A stretch of 64,000 nt of DNA, taken from Streptomyces griseosporeus (lineage in GTDB: Bacteria; Actinomycetota; Actinomycetes; Streptomycetales; Streptomycetaceae). The stretch lies in NCBI RefSeq assembly GCF_014656055.1, contig NZ_BNBR01000003.1, positions 928,482 to 992,481 of the forward strand. The letters run 5' to 3'. This document shows positions 39,286 through 46,813 of the stretch, in pieces (the first letter of the stretch is position 1; every line of letters starts with the position of its first letter). Both the position numbers and the translations under genes were made by a program. The notes under the pieces are model-generated. The model saw only the letters and a list, made by a program, of their open reading frames with translations, did no database searches and was not told the origin of the DNA.

Positions 39286-40380
39286 TCAGGAGGCCGCTGC
39301 CGGCACCGCCGCCAACCGGTGCACGTCCCGGGCCGAACCCGTCACCCCGGACAGGAAGCCCCGGGCCCGGGGTGACGCCTTCTCCGTCAGCCAGGCCGGG
39401 TCGATGTCGCAGACCGCGACGCGGACTCCCGTGCCGGTCAGGGCCAGGGGCAGGGTGTGCACGACCGTGGAGGGGAAGCTGAGGATCGTACGGCCGACGG
39501 GGCCGCGGCGGGCGATCAGTTCCAGGGGGAGGTCCGGGCGGACCACCTCCAGGCCGGTCTCCGTGGCCAGGCGGTGGAGTTTGTCCGCGCTCTCGCGGCG
39601 GTGGGCGAAGTAGCGCGTCGCGCCCTGGGCCTTCGCCAGGGCCCGTACCGCCCCCAGGTAGCGGTCGGCGTCCACCACGCCCGTCTCGACCAACGAGGTG
39701 CCGACCAGGTCGGCGCCCTTGGTGATGCGGGGCGGGCCGAAGCGGGAGCGGGTCCAGGAGAAGTCGTTCGCGGTGACCGTCACGCCCCGCGGCGTGTCCT
39801 CGATCGGCATCGCCGAGAAGACCTCCACCCGGCGGTCCTCCCCCGGCGTCAGCTTGTGCCGGGCCCGGGAGGACACCGGGGCGAAGAGCAGGTCGCGGGG
39901 GCCCGGGCGGCCGCCCTTGCGGTGCCAGCGGACCAGGCGTTCGCCGCGGGCCAGCTGGCCGACGAACTCCATCGTGGCCGTGCCGTCGTCGACGACGACG
40001 AGGTCACGGGCGCGGGTGATGGTCAGGAGCAGCTGGACGTAGCGGGAGAAGGGGTCGCCCAGGACCACGCGTGGCGCCCGGCGCAGCAGGCCCGCCAGGC
40101 CGCCTATCGTCTGGAAGGGGGCCGTGGCGCCGCCCCGCGCCTCCTCCCAGCGGACCTGGTGGCCCTCCTCGCGGGCCAGCTCGGCCATGCGCCGCAGCTG
40201 GCCGCGGGTCATCGGGTCGATCGGGGACAGGACCACGAGCGTGAGCCCCGCGCCGGGGGCCCGCGGCGCTCCGGGCGCCCGCGTGTGCGCCCACTCCAGC
40301 ACGTTCAGCAGCTGGACCGGGCTCTCGACGAAGGCGAGAGTGGCGGGCGCGGGGCCGGATCTCCCGGCGCGGGGGCTCAT
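39286..40380 (-). CDS. Glycosyltransferase of sialyltransferase-like type
   Basis: A 364-aa cytoplasmic protein. The start LAFVESPVQLLNVLEWAHT matches the ESPxQxLNxLE opening of bacterial GT52/polysialyltransferase-like enzymes that use CMP-nonulosonates. DLVVVDDGTATMEFV and the late ILSFPSTVVHTLPLAL fit their GT-B fold. It is immediately downstream of the NeuB-like gene (56 nt) on the same strand, so it probably transfers the CMP-sugar made by its neighbours. The ATG is followed by SPRAGRSG; the ribosome site is weak. Family assignment is by motif memory and is moderately sure. Confidence 0.65.
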   Translation of the reverse strand: MSPRAGRSGPAPATLAFVESPVQLLNVLEWAHTRAPGAPRAPGAGLTLVVLSPIDPMTRGQLRRMAELAREEGHQVRWEEARGGATAPFQTIGGLAGLLRRAPRVVLGDPFSRYVQLLLTITRARDLVVVDDGTATMEFVGQLARGERLVRWHRKGGRPGPRDLLFAPVSSRARHKLTPGEDRRVEVFSAMPIEDTPRGVTVTANDFSWTRSRFGPPRITKGADLVGTSLVETGVVDADRYLGAVRALAKAQGATRYFAHRRESADKLHRLATETGLEVVRPDLPLELIARRGPVGRTILSFPSTVVHTLPLALTGTGVRVAVCDIDPAWLTEKASPRARGFLSGVTGSARDVHRLAAVPAAAS

Positions 40381-40436
40381 CGTCGTACGACCGTCCCGTC
40401 GTGAGTGACCTGGTGCCAGGTCGCGGATGTCAGGTG

Positions 40437-41375
40437 TCAGACCGCGACCGGCTCGCCCGCCGCCGCGGCGATCTCCGCCTCCGCGACGACGCCGGTGACG
40501 CGGCGCAGCTTCTTCATCGGGCCCAGCTCGGAGTCGTAGACCTTCTTGACGCCGTCGCCGAGGGAGGCCTCGATCACGCGGATGTCGCGGACCAGGCGCT
40601 CCAGGCCCTGCGGTTCCACCGAGGCGGCCTGGTCGGAGCCCCACATGGCGCGGTCGAGGGTGATGTGGCGCTCGACGAAGACGGCGCCGAGGGCGACCGC
40701 GGCGAGGGTGGTCTGCAGGCCGGTCTCGTGGCCGGAGTAGCCGATCGGGACGTTCGGGTACTCCTTCTCCAGCGTGTTGATCACGCGGAGGTTCAGCTCG
40801 TCGGCCTTCGCGGGGTACGTCGAGGTGGCGTGGCAGAGCAGGATGTTGTCCGAGCCCAGGACCTCGACCGCGTGGCGGATCTGCTTCGGCGTCGACATGC
40901 CGGTGGAGAGGATGATCGTGCGGCCCGTCGCGCGCAGCTCCCGCAGCAGCTCGTCGTCGGTCAGCGACGCCGAGGCGACCTTGTGCGCCGGCACGTCGAA
41001 CTTCTCCAGGAAGGCGACCGCCTCGGTGTCCCACGGCGAGGCGAACCAGGCGATCCCCTTCCCCTTGCAGTAGTCGTCGATCTGCCGGTACTCGTCCTCG
41101 CCGAACTCCACGCGGTGGCGGTAGTCGATGTACGTCATCCGGCCCCAGGGGGTGTCCCGCTCGATGTCCCACTGGTCGCGCGGGGTGCAGATCTCCGGAG
41201 TGCGCTTCTGGAACTTCACGGCGTCGCAGCCGGCCGCGGCGGCCACGTCGATCAGCTTGAAGGCGTTGTCGAGGTCGCCGTTGTGGTTGATGCCGATCTC
41301 GCCGGTGACGTAGACGGGACGGCCGGGGCCGACCTCGCGCGAACCGAGCAGACGGTGACGGGAGTTGGTGCTCAT
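40437..41375 (-). CDS. neuB: NeuB-family nonulosonic acid synthase
   Basis: A 312-aa PEP-condensing TIM-barrel enzyme. Signatures: GEIGINHNGDLDNAFKLID, AVKFQKRTPE, IILSTGMSTPKQI, CHATSTYPAK, GYSGHETGLQT and VERHITLDRAMWGSDQAASV. It joins phosphoenolpyruvate to a mannose-type sugar to give a nine-carbon keto acid. The protein ends right after the barrel. Typical Neu5Ac synthases carry a further ~60-residue SAF (antifreeze-like) domain, which is missing here. With the phosphatase fused to the neighbouring cytidylyltransferase, a Kdn-9-phosphate-type product is favoured over free Neu5Ac. It starts 14 nt after the cytidylyltransferase gene, so the two are co-transcribed. An AAGGA lies 11 nt before the ATG. 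Confidence 0.9.
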   Translation of the reverse strand: MSTNSRHRLLGSREVGPGRPVYVTGEIGINHNGDLDNAFKLIDVAAAAGCDAVKFQKRTPEICTPRDQWDIERDTPWGRMTYIDYRHRVEFGEDEYRQIDDYCKGKGIAWFASPWDTEAVAFLEKFDVPAHKVASASLTDDELLRELRATGRTIILSTGMSTPKQIRHAVEVLGSDNILLCHATSTYPAKADELNLRVINTLEKEYPNVPIGYSGHETGLQTTLAAVALGAVFVERHITLDRAMWGSDQAASVEPQGLERLVRDIRVIEASLGDGVKKVYDSELGPMKKLRRVTGVVAEAEIAAAAGEPVAV

Positions 41376-41389
41376 GACAGGGGGTGTCC

Positions 41390-42643
41390 TTACTTGGGGA
41401 GGGATTCGAGAGAGGGGCCGAGGATCCAGCTGGCGATCTCCCGGATCGCGCCGTCACCGCCGGGGACGGTGGTGACCGCGCGTGCGGCGCCGCGTACGAC
41501 GTCGTGGGCGCTCGCGACCGCCACGGGCCAGCCGACGAGGGCGAAGCACGGGAGGTCGTTGACGTCGTTGCCGACGTAGAGCACGCGCTCCGGCGCGATG
41601 CCCTGCTCCTCGCACCACTGCTTCAGCGCGAGGTCCTTGCGGTCGATGCCGTGCAGCACGGGAAGCCGCAGCTTCCGGGCGCGGGCGGCGACGACCGGGT
41701 TCTGTTCCGTGGACAGGATCAGCATCTTGAGGCCGCTGTCGCGCAGGGCCGCGATGCCGAGGCCGTCCCCGCGGTGCACGGAGACGAACTCCCGTCCGTC
41801 GGCGTCGATCAGCACCCGGTCGTCGGTCTGGGTGCCGTCGAAGTCGAGGACTACGGCGTCGATGTCGTCGTAGGCGGGAAGGGCGCCCGGCCGGGCCACG
41901 TCCAGCAGCGGCGCGAGGGCCCGGGCGCGGGCCAGGTCGTGCGGGTCGTCGATCTCCAGGACCCGGGCGGGGTCGGTGCGGACCAGCTCGGTGCGGCCGA
42001 AGAAGCGGTGCCCGTGCGCGCGGAAGCCGGCCGCGTCCATGGCGTAGGCGGCGCCGGTCTCCAGGAGGTCCTGGGGGCGGTCCTGGCGGCGCGGGCGGAA
42101 GGACTTGTCGTGGTTGACGCCCACGCCGCCGACGCCGCTCGCGACGCCTCCGTCTGCCGCCCCCGCCTCGTCCTCCCGCCATACGAAGCCGTGGAACGGC
42201 GCCACGGTCACCGCCGTGTCCGCGCCGTTCTCGACGACCGCGGCGGCCACCCCGTCGACGTCCTCCCGGACCAGGAACGGGCTGGTGCACTGCACGAGCA
42301 GCACCGCGTCGACGGGCGCCCCGTGCAGGGCCTCGTGCGCGTCCAGCGCGTGCAGCACCGCGGCCTCGGAGGTCGCCGTGTCGCCGGCGATGGCCGCGGG
42401 CCGCAGCACCACCTCGGCGCCGGCCTCGCGGGCGGCGGCGGCGATGGCCTGGTCGTCGGTGGAGACCACGACGTCCGTCACCAGGCGGGCGGCCAGGCAC
42501 TCGCGCACCGCGCGGGCGACCAGCGGGACGCCGCCGACGGGCGCGAGGTTCTTCGCGGGCACACCCTTGGAGCCGCCCCGCGCGGGGATCACGGCGAGCA
42601 CGCGGCGCAGGGAAGCGCCCTGCTCCGCCACCGGGTCGGACAT
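41390..42643 (-). CDS. CMP-nonulosonate cytidylyltransferase fused to KdsC-like HAD phosphatase
   Basis: A 417-aa bifunctional protein. Residues 1-~235 are a NeuA-type cytidylyltransferase (VLAVIPARGGSKGVPAKNLA, LLVQCTSPFLVRE, GAAYAMDAAGF). Residues ~260-417 are a HAD phosphatase of the KdsC/Kdn-9-phosphatase kind: motif I DFDGTQTDD with Asp267 and Asp269, LILSTEQNPVVAARA, KDLALKQWCEE and VLYVGNDVNDLPCF. It would dephosphorylate the 9-phosphate and activate the sugar as CMP-nonulosonate. A long Gly/Val/Ala insert (GAADGGVASGVGGVGV) sits in the first domain. An AAGGAG 8 nt before the ATG belongs to a 30-bp tandem repeat that fills the upstream spacer. Vertebrate CMP-sialate synthases also have a HAD-like C-terminus, so loss of phosphatase activity is possible, but motif I is intact. 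Confidence 0.88.
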   Translation of the reverse strand: MSDPVAEQGASLRRVLAVIPARGGSKGVPAKNLAPVGGVPLVARAVRECLAARLVTDVVVSTDDQAIAAAAREAGAEVVLRPAAIAGDTATSEAAVLHALDAHEALHGAPVDAVLLVQCTSPFLVREDVDGVAAAVVENGADTAVTVAPFHGFVWREDEAGAADGGVASGVGGVGVNHDKSFRPRRQDRPQDLLETGAAYAMDAAGFRAHGHRFFGRTELVRTDPARVLEIDDPHDLARARALAPLLDVARPGALPAYDDIDAVVLDFDGTQTDDRVLIDADGREFVSVHRGDGLGIAALRDSGLKMLILSTEQNPVVAARARKLRLPVLHGIDRKDLALKQWCEEQGIAPERVLYVGNDVNDLPCFALVGWPVAVASAHDVVRGAARAVTTVPGGDGAIREIASWILGPSLESLPK

Positions 42644-42645
42644 GG

Positions 42646-42900
42646 TCACAGCTCCTTGGGATGGGTCGAGGGGGCTCACAGCTCCTCGGGGCGGGCCGAG
42701 GGGGCTCACGGCTCCTTGGGGTGGGCCGAGGGGGCTCACAGCTCCTCGAAGCGGGTCGACGCGGCTCACGGCTCCTCGAAGCGGGTCGACGCGGATCACC
42801 GCTCCTCGAAGCGGGTCGAGGCAGCTCACGGCTCCTCGGGGCGGGTCGAGGGGGCTCACGGCTCCTCGGGCAGGGTCGAGGCGGCTCACAGCTCCCCCAT
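42646..42900 (-). repeat. 30-bp tandem repeat, eight units plus a partial, carrying ribosome sites
   Basis: Exact 30-bp period from 42661 to 42900 with a partial unit at 42646-42660. On the coding strand nearly every unit reads G/AAGGAGCxGTGA, so it holds a Shine-Dalgarno-like AGGAG and a TGA stop. The array begins within the last codons of the upstream glycosyltransferase gene and ends at the ribosome site of the cytidylyltransferase gene. One frame stays open through all units (decapeptide GAVSPLDPPR-like) and runs in frame into the cytidylyltransferase. Confidence 0.92.
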
Positions 42901-44241
42901 CCGCCGGATCACGGGGGCCACCCGCTGCACGCCGTGCCGGTAGGCGCCGCGGGCCGCGCGGCGCACGATCTGCCGTACGGGGCCGGGCTGCCGGTCCGCG
43001 GCGGGGGCGCCGGGCAGCGGGCTGCCGTCGGGGCCGAGGTGGTGGCGGGCGAGGATGCCGGGCAGATAGCCGGGCGCGGTGCGGGGCGTGTAGTACGGCG
43101 TGAGGGGCGGCAGCCGGTCGGCGGCGAGCAGCCCGGCGATGCGGTCGCGGGCGGCGTCGAAGGCGGTCTCGTACGCACCGTCGGCGGCGACGCCCTGCCG
43201 GGCCACCCACGCCTCGTCCGGCACCGGCGTGTGCCCCGCGTCGAGCTGGTCCCAGGAAGCGAGGCAGCCGGAGCCGACGAAGTGGTGGTTGCCGAGCGCC
43301 TCGCGGATACCGAGGTCGGTGAGGACGACGGTGGGGACGCGGCGGTGCAGGGACTCCAGCGCGGCCGTGGAACTGACCGTGACCAGCAGGTCGGTGCGGT
43401 CCAGGACCTCGCCCATGTTGCCGTACACCAGGCGCAGGTTGGGCGGCAGCGGGCCCGCCTTCTGGGCGAGCTTCTGGTAGGGCAGCTCCTCCAGGTGGGT
43501 GGTGTGCTCGCCGGGCCGGGAGCGCAGCTTGAGCAGGACCTCGCGGCCGGGGTGCAGCCGGGCGTGCCGGACCAGGCGGTCCAGCAGGTACGTGCGGTCC
43601 GCGCGGGTCTCCGGTACGGAGGGCTGGGCCGCGAACACGACGGTGTACGGGTCGTGTTCGCCGGCGTACGGGGAACCGCCGAGGAACGGCAGCGCGACCT
43701 CGGTCACCGCGGAGGCGTCGGCGCCGACCCCCTCGTACACCGCGCGGAAACGCTCGGCGTCCTGGCGGGAGTTGGCGAGGACGAGGTCGGCGCCGTGCCG
43801 CAGCAGCAGGCCGTCGGCGAGCTTCTCGTAGACGACGCCGACATAGCCGGTGACGACGACGGGCCGCTTCCCGCGTCCCTGCCAGGTGCGGGCCAGGCCG
43901 TGCAGCATCGCCTGCACCCCGCCGCCGACCAGGGCGAGGACGACCACGTCGTACGGCGCGCAGGCGTCGGCGGTGTCCGCGGCGCCCGCGGCGCCCGCGG
44001 TGTCGCCGCGCATCGCGCGCAGGAACTCGGCGGCGGTCACCTCGCGCAGGGAGTCGGCGCGGACGCCGATCTCCTTCAGCTGACGGGGCGTCGGGGTGGC
44101 TCGGCCGCGCAGGAGATAGCCGTCCAGGCGGGGTTCCGGGTCGCCGGTGAGGCGGCGCGCGGTGAGGGCGCCCCATTTCCACCGGGTGTCGGAATCCGCG
44201 AGAACGGCCACCCGCAGGGCCTTCGTTGCACTTGCTGGCAC
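42886..44241 (-). CDS. Putative GT-B glycosyltransferase of the nonulosonate cluster
   Basis: A 451-aa cytoplasmic protein with two Rossmann-like halves: VAVLADSDTRWKWGALTARR at the start; VVVTGYVGVVYEKLADGLLL and ADLVLANSRQDAERFRAVYE in the middle; YGNMGEVLDRTDLLVTVSST and VPTVVLTDLGI in the second half. The GNM...D..VTVSSTA stretch resembles the nucleotide-sugar-binding region of UDP-GlcNAc 2-epimerase/GT-B enzymes. I recall related actinobacterial proteins annotated as putative glycosyltransferases beside sialic acid genes. It is first in the leftward operon. A -10-like TAGGTT ends 7 nt before the GTG and lies inside an inverted repeat. Confidence 0.65.
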   Translation of the reverse strand: MPASATKALRVAVLADSDTRWKWGALTARRLTGDPEPRLDGYLLRGRATPTPRQLKEIGVRADSLREVTAAEFLRAMRGDTAGAAGAADTADACAPYDVVVLALVGGGVQAMLHGLARTWQGRGKRPVVVTGYVGVVYEKLADGLLLRHGADLVLANSRQDAERFRAVYEGVGADASAVTEVALPFLGGSPYAGEHDPYTVVFAAQPSVPETRADRTYLLDRLVRHARLHPGREVLLKLRSRPGEHTTHLEELPYQKLAQKAGPLPPNLRLVYGNMGEVLDRTDLLVTVSSTAALESLHRRVPTVVLTDLGIREALGNHHFVGSGCLASWDQLDAGHTPVPDEAWVARQGVAADGAYETAFDAARDRIAGLLAADRLPPLTPYYTPRTAPGYLPGILARHHLGPDGSPLPGAPAADRQPGPVRQIVRRAARGAYRHGVQRVAPVIRRMGEL

Positions 44242-44247
44242 GCCGAA

Positions 44248-44273
44248 GAACCTAGGAAGGCATTTCTAGGTTC
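44248..44273. promoter_or_regulatory. Inverted repeat at the divergent nonulosonate promoter
   Basis: GAACCTAG-N10-CTAGGTTC, perfect 8-bp arms. It overlaps the -10-like element of the leftward operon in the ~198-bp divergent spacer, which is notably AT-richer than its surroundings. Candidate operator; no regulator gene is adjacent. Confidence 0.55.
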
Positions 44274-44439
44274 CGCCCAACCCGAATGCAACAAACGGTT
44301 AACAGCGCACCGACGAACAGCGAATCAGGCGCCCGACGGCCCGGAAAACAATCGGGTTCACGGCTTCGCCACGCGTCGTTCATGCTTCATCAAGCTCGCG
44401 GTCAAGACGCGGGCCGGGCCGCGTTCTACCGTCTTCGGC

Positions 44440-45417
44440 GTGGTCAAGCTTTCCGTCATCGTGCCGTTCTACAACGTGCAGCAATACGCGCCCGACACCT
44501 TGAAGAGCCTGCGCGCCAACGCGCGGGACGACTTCGAGTTCGTTCTCGTCGACGACTGTTCCCGCGACGAGACACCGGACATTCTCGCGCGCGCCGAGCG
44601 CGAGCTGCCGGGCGCGGTCCATGTGAGACACGACAGGAACGGCGGCCTGGCCACCGCCCGCAACACCGGCATCGACCGGGCACGCGGCGAGTACCTGACC
44701 TTCCTGGACGGCGACGACTGGCTGGCCCCCGGCTACTACGAGCGGCTCGTGGCCGCCATGGACGAGCTGGGGTGCGACTTCCTGCGTACCGACCATGTGC
44801 AGTGCACCGGGCGGGCGCGCAGCATCCACCGGGTGCCGCACGGGCGGCGGGGTGTGGTGCTCGACCCGCGGGAGGCGATCCTCCCGGCCGACCGCTCCAC
44901 CTCCGTCGACTACGCGTACGCCTGGGCGGGCATCTACCACCGGCGGCTGGCCGACAAGGGCCTGCTGCACTTCACCGACGGGCTGCGCACGGCGGAGGAC
45001 CGGCCGTGGATCTGGAAACTGCACCGCGAGGCGGATTCCTTCGCGGTGGTGGGTCTGCTCGGTGTGTACTACCGGCGCGGAGTGGCTTCCTCACTCACAC
45101 AGATCGGCGATGTGCGGCAGCTCGATTTCATCCGCGCATTCGATCAGGTGCTCGCGGAAACCGCGCAGGACCGACAGGCGGCGGTTCTTCTCCCGAAGGC
45201 CGTGCGCACCTATTGCGCCATCATTTCCCACCACCTGGGATCCATCGAGAGGTTCGAGCCGGCCGTGGCGAGAAAACTGAAGTCGATGAGCGCCGCGGCA
45301 CTGCGGCGGATGCCGCAGGACGTGCTGGACGAGGCGCTGGACTCCATGGACGTGCAGCGCGCCACCCGGCTGCGCCGGCTGCGCCGCCGGCCCGTCGCGG
45401 CGGGGGCCGCCGCGTGA
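44440..45417 (+). CDS. Family 2 glycosyltransferase
   Basis: A 325-aa GT-A glycosyltransferase: KLSVIVPFYNVQQYAPDTLK, FVLVDDCSRDETPDIL, GGLATARNTGIDRARGEYLT and the metal-binding LDGDDW. The C-terminal half (AEDRPWIWKLHREADSF) fits polymer-building GT2 enzymes. The GTG is preceded by a -10-like TACCGT 7 nt upstream, so it is probably leaderless. It starts the rightward arm of the nonulosonate cluster and overlaps the next gene by 4 nt. It may build the linker or backbone sugar of the polymer. Confidence 0.88.
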   Translation: MVKLSVIVPFYNVQQYAPDTLKSLRANARDDFEFVLVDDCSRDETPDILARAERELPGAVHVRHDRNGGLATARNTGIDRARGEYLTFLDGDDWLAPGYYERLVAAMDELGCDFLRTDHVQCTGRARSIHRVPHGRRGVVLDPREAILPADRSTSVDYAYAWAGIYHRRLADKGLLHFTDGLRTAEDRPWIWKLHREADSFAVVGLLGVYYRRGVASSLTQIGDVRQLDFIRAFDQVLAETAQDRQAAVLLPKAVRTYCAIISHHLGSIERFEPAVARKLKSMSAAALRRMPQDVLDEALDSMDVQRATRLRRLRRRPVAAGAAA

Positions 45418-46751
45418 CCACCCAGATCTTCCTGGCGTCGACGCTGTACGGCACGGCGACGCTGGCCGCCGCACTCGACTCCGACTGCTTCGGCCCCGCC
45501 GACCGCCGCGTCCTGCTGGTCTGCAACAACGCCGCGGCGCCCGAGACGTCCCCGGGCCTGGACGAGATGCCGGGCTTCGCGCGGCTGCGCGAGCGCTTCG
45601 ACGACGTCGTGTCCTGGAACGAGACCATCTCCCCCTTCCACCCGGGGGGTTGGTCGCCGCGCATGGACGACGTCCCGCTGTGGGAGCGCCATCTGCGGCT
45701 GCTGTGGGGGCTGGGCGACGACCCGGTGGAGCTGGCCGTGGAGTCGATCCAGGTCAACCCGGCGCTCGGCGTCTGCCAGATCTTCACCGGCGCACCCGTC
45801 ACCGTGTACGCCGACGGGCTGATGAGCTACGGCCCCACCCGCAACAAGATCGACCCGCTGGTCGGCACGCGCATCGACCGGCTCCTCCACCTCGACCTGG
45901 TGCCGGGCCTCACACCGCTGCTGCTCACCGAGTTCGGGGTCCGCCCGGAGATCGTGCCGACGGACGCCTTCCTGAAGGTGCTGGGCGAACTCGCGGACAT
46001 GGGCGACGTGTTGACCGCGCTGCCGGAGGAACCCGCCCTGCTCCTCGGCCAGTACCTGTCCGCCCTCGGCATCCTCACCGCAGACGAGGAGGAGGACCTG
46101 CACCTGCGGATGCTACGGGGCGCGCTCGACGCCGGGCACACCCGCGTGGTGTTCAAGCCGCACCCCTCCGCGCCGGCCCGCTGGTCGCGCCGCCTGGAGA
46201 AGGAGGCGGAGCGGCTCGGCGCCGACCTGACCGTGCTCGACTCGCCCGTTCTGGCGGAGGTCCTCTACCAGCGGATGCGTCCCGCCCTGGTCGTCGGCTG
46301 CTTCTCCACCGCGCTGCTGACGGCGGCCGCCTTCTACGGCATCCCGGTCGCCCGCGTGGGCACGGCCCTGCTGCTGGAGCGACTGACGCCGTACGAGAAC
46401 AGCAACCGGGTGCCGGTGACGATCGTCGACGCGCTGCTGCCCGACCTGGCGGACCGGGCGGCGGTCGACGGGCAGCGCCGGGGCATGGACGCGGCCCGGC
46501 TGACCGAGCTGGTGCGGGCGGTCGGGTACGCCATGCAGGCCAAGATCTACCCGGACCTGCGCCCGGCCGCCGAGCGCTTCCTGTCGGCCCATCTGGACCA
46601 GCGCACCTGGCGCTACTTCAAGCGCAAGCGGCTCACCTCGCTCGCCCTGCCCGGCGCGGTGCCCGCCCAGCTCGCGTTCATCCCGCGCAACGCGACGGTC
46701 CGGCGGGTGGCGCGGCGCGCGCGGTCGCTGGGGCGGGGCGTGCGGCGCTGA
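45414..46751 (+). CDS. Polysialyltransferase-family glycosyltransferase
   Basis: A 445-aa protein resembling alpha-2,8-polysialyltransferase-type enzymes. It has FLASTLYGTATLAAALDSD at the start, PVTVYADGLMSYGPTRNK, VVFKPHPSAPARW (the conserved H-P near the CMP-sugar site) and VVGCFSTALLTAAAFYGIPV (the S-T-A motif). A basic C-terminal tail may bind membrane. The GTG overlaps the GT2 stop (GTGA). With CMP-nonulosonate made by the divergent operon, it is the best candidate polymerase or sialyl-type transferase of the cluster. Confidence 0.8.
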   Translation: MTTQIFLASTLYGTATLAAALDSDCFGPADRRVLLVCNNAAAPETSPGLDEMPGFARLRERFDDVVSWNETISPFHPGGWSPRMDDVPLWERHLRLLWGLGDDPVELAVESIQVNPALGVCQIFTGAPVTVYADGLMSYGPTRNKIDPLVGTRIDRLLHLDLVPGLTPLLLTEFGVRPEIVPTDAFLKVLGELADMGDVLTALPEEPALLLGQYLSALGILTADEEEDLHLRMLRGALDAGHTRVVFKPHPSAPARWSRRLEKEAERLGADLTVLDSPVLAEVLYQRMRPALVVGCFSTALLTAAAFYGIPVARVGTALLLERLTPYENSNRVPVTIVDALLPDLADRAAVDGQRRGMDAARLTELVRAVGYAMQAKIYPDLRPAAERFLSAHLDQRTWRYFKRKRLTSLALPGAVPAQLAFIPRNATVRRVARRARSLGRGVRR

Positions 46752-46813
46752 GGCCGCCGGCTGCCTCCTGTGTCCCTGCTTCTTCTTCCGCATCCCGAAG
46801 AGGGGAACCTCCT

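Noticed and set aside
42646..42900. CRISPR-like array
   Set aside because: Units are contiguous with no unique spacers, and no cas genes are present. The same applies to the 21-bp, 42-bp and 10-bp arrays.
42661..44182. Long frames reading through the 30-bp repeat in both directions
   Set aside because: They exist because 30 is a multiple of 3. The real genes stop at 42886 and start at 42643 with a good ribosome site. I kept the possible N-terminal extension only as a remark.
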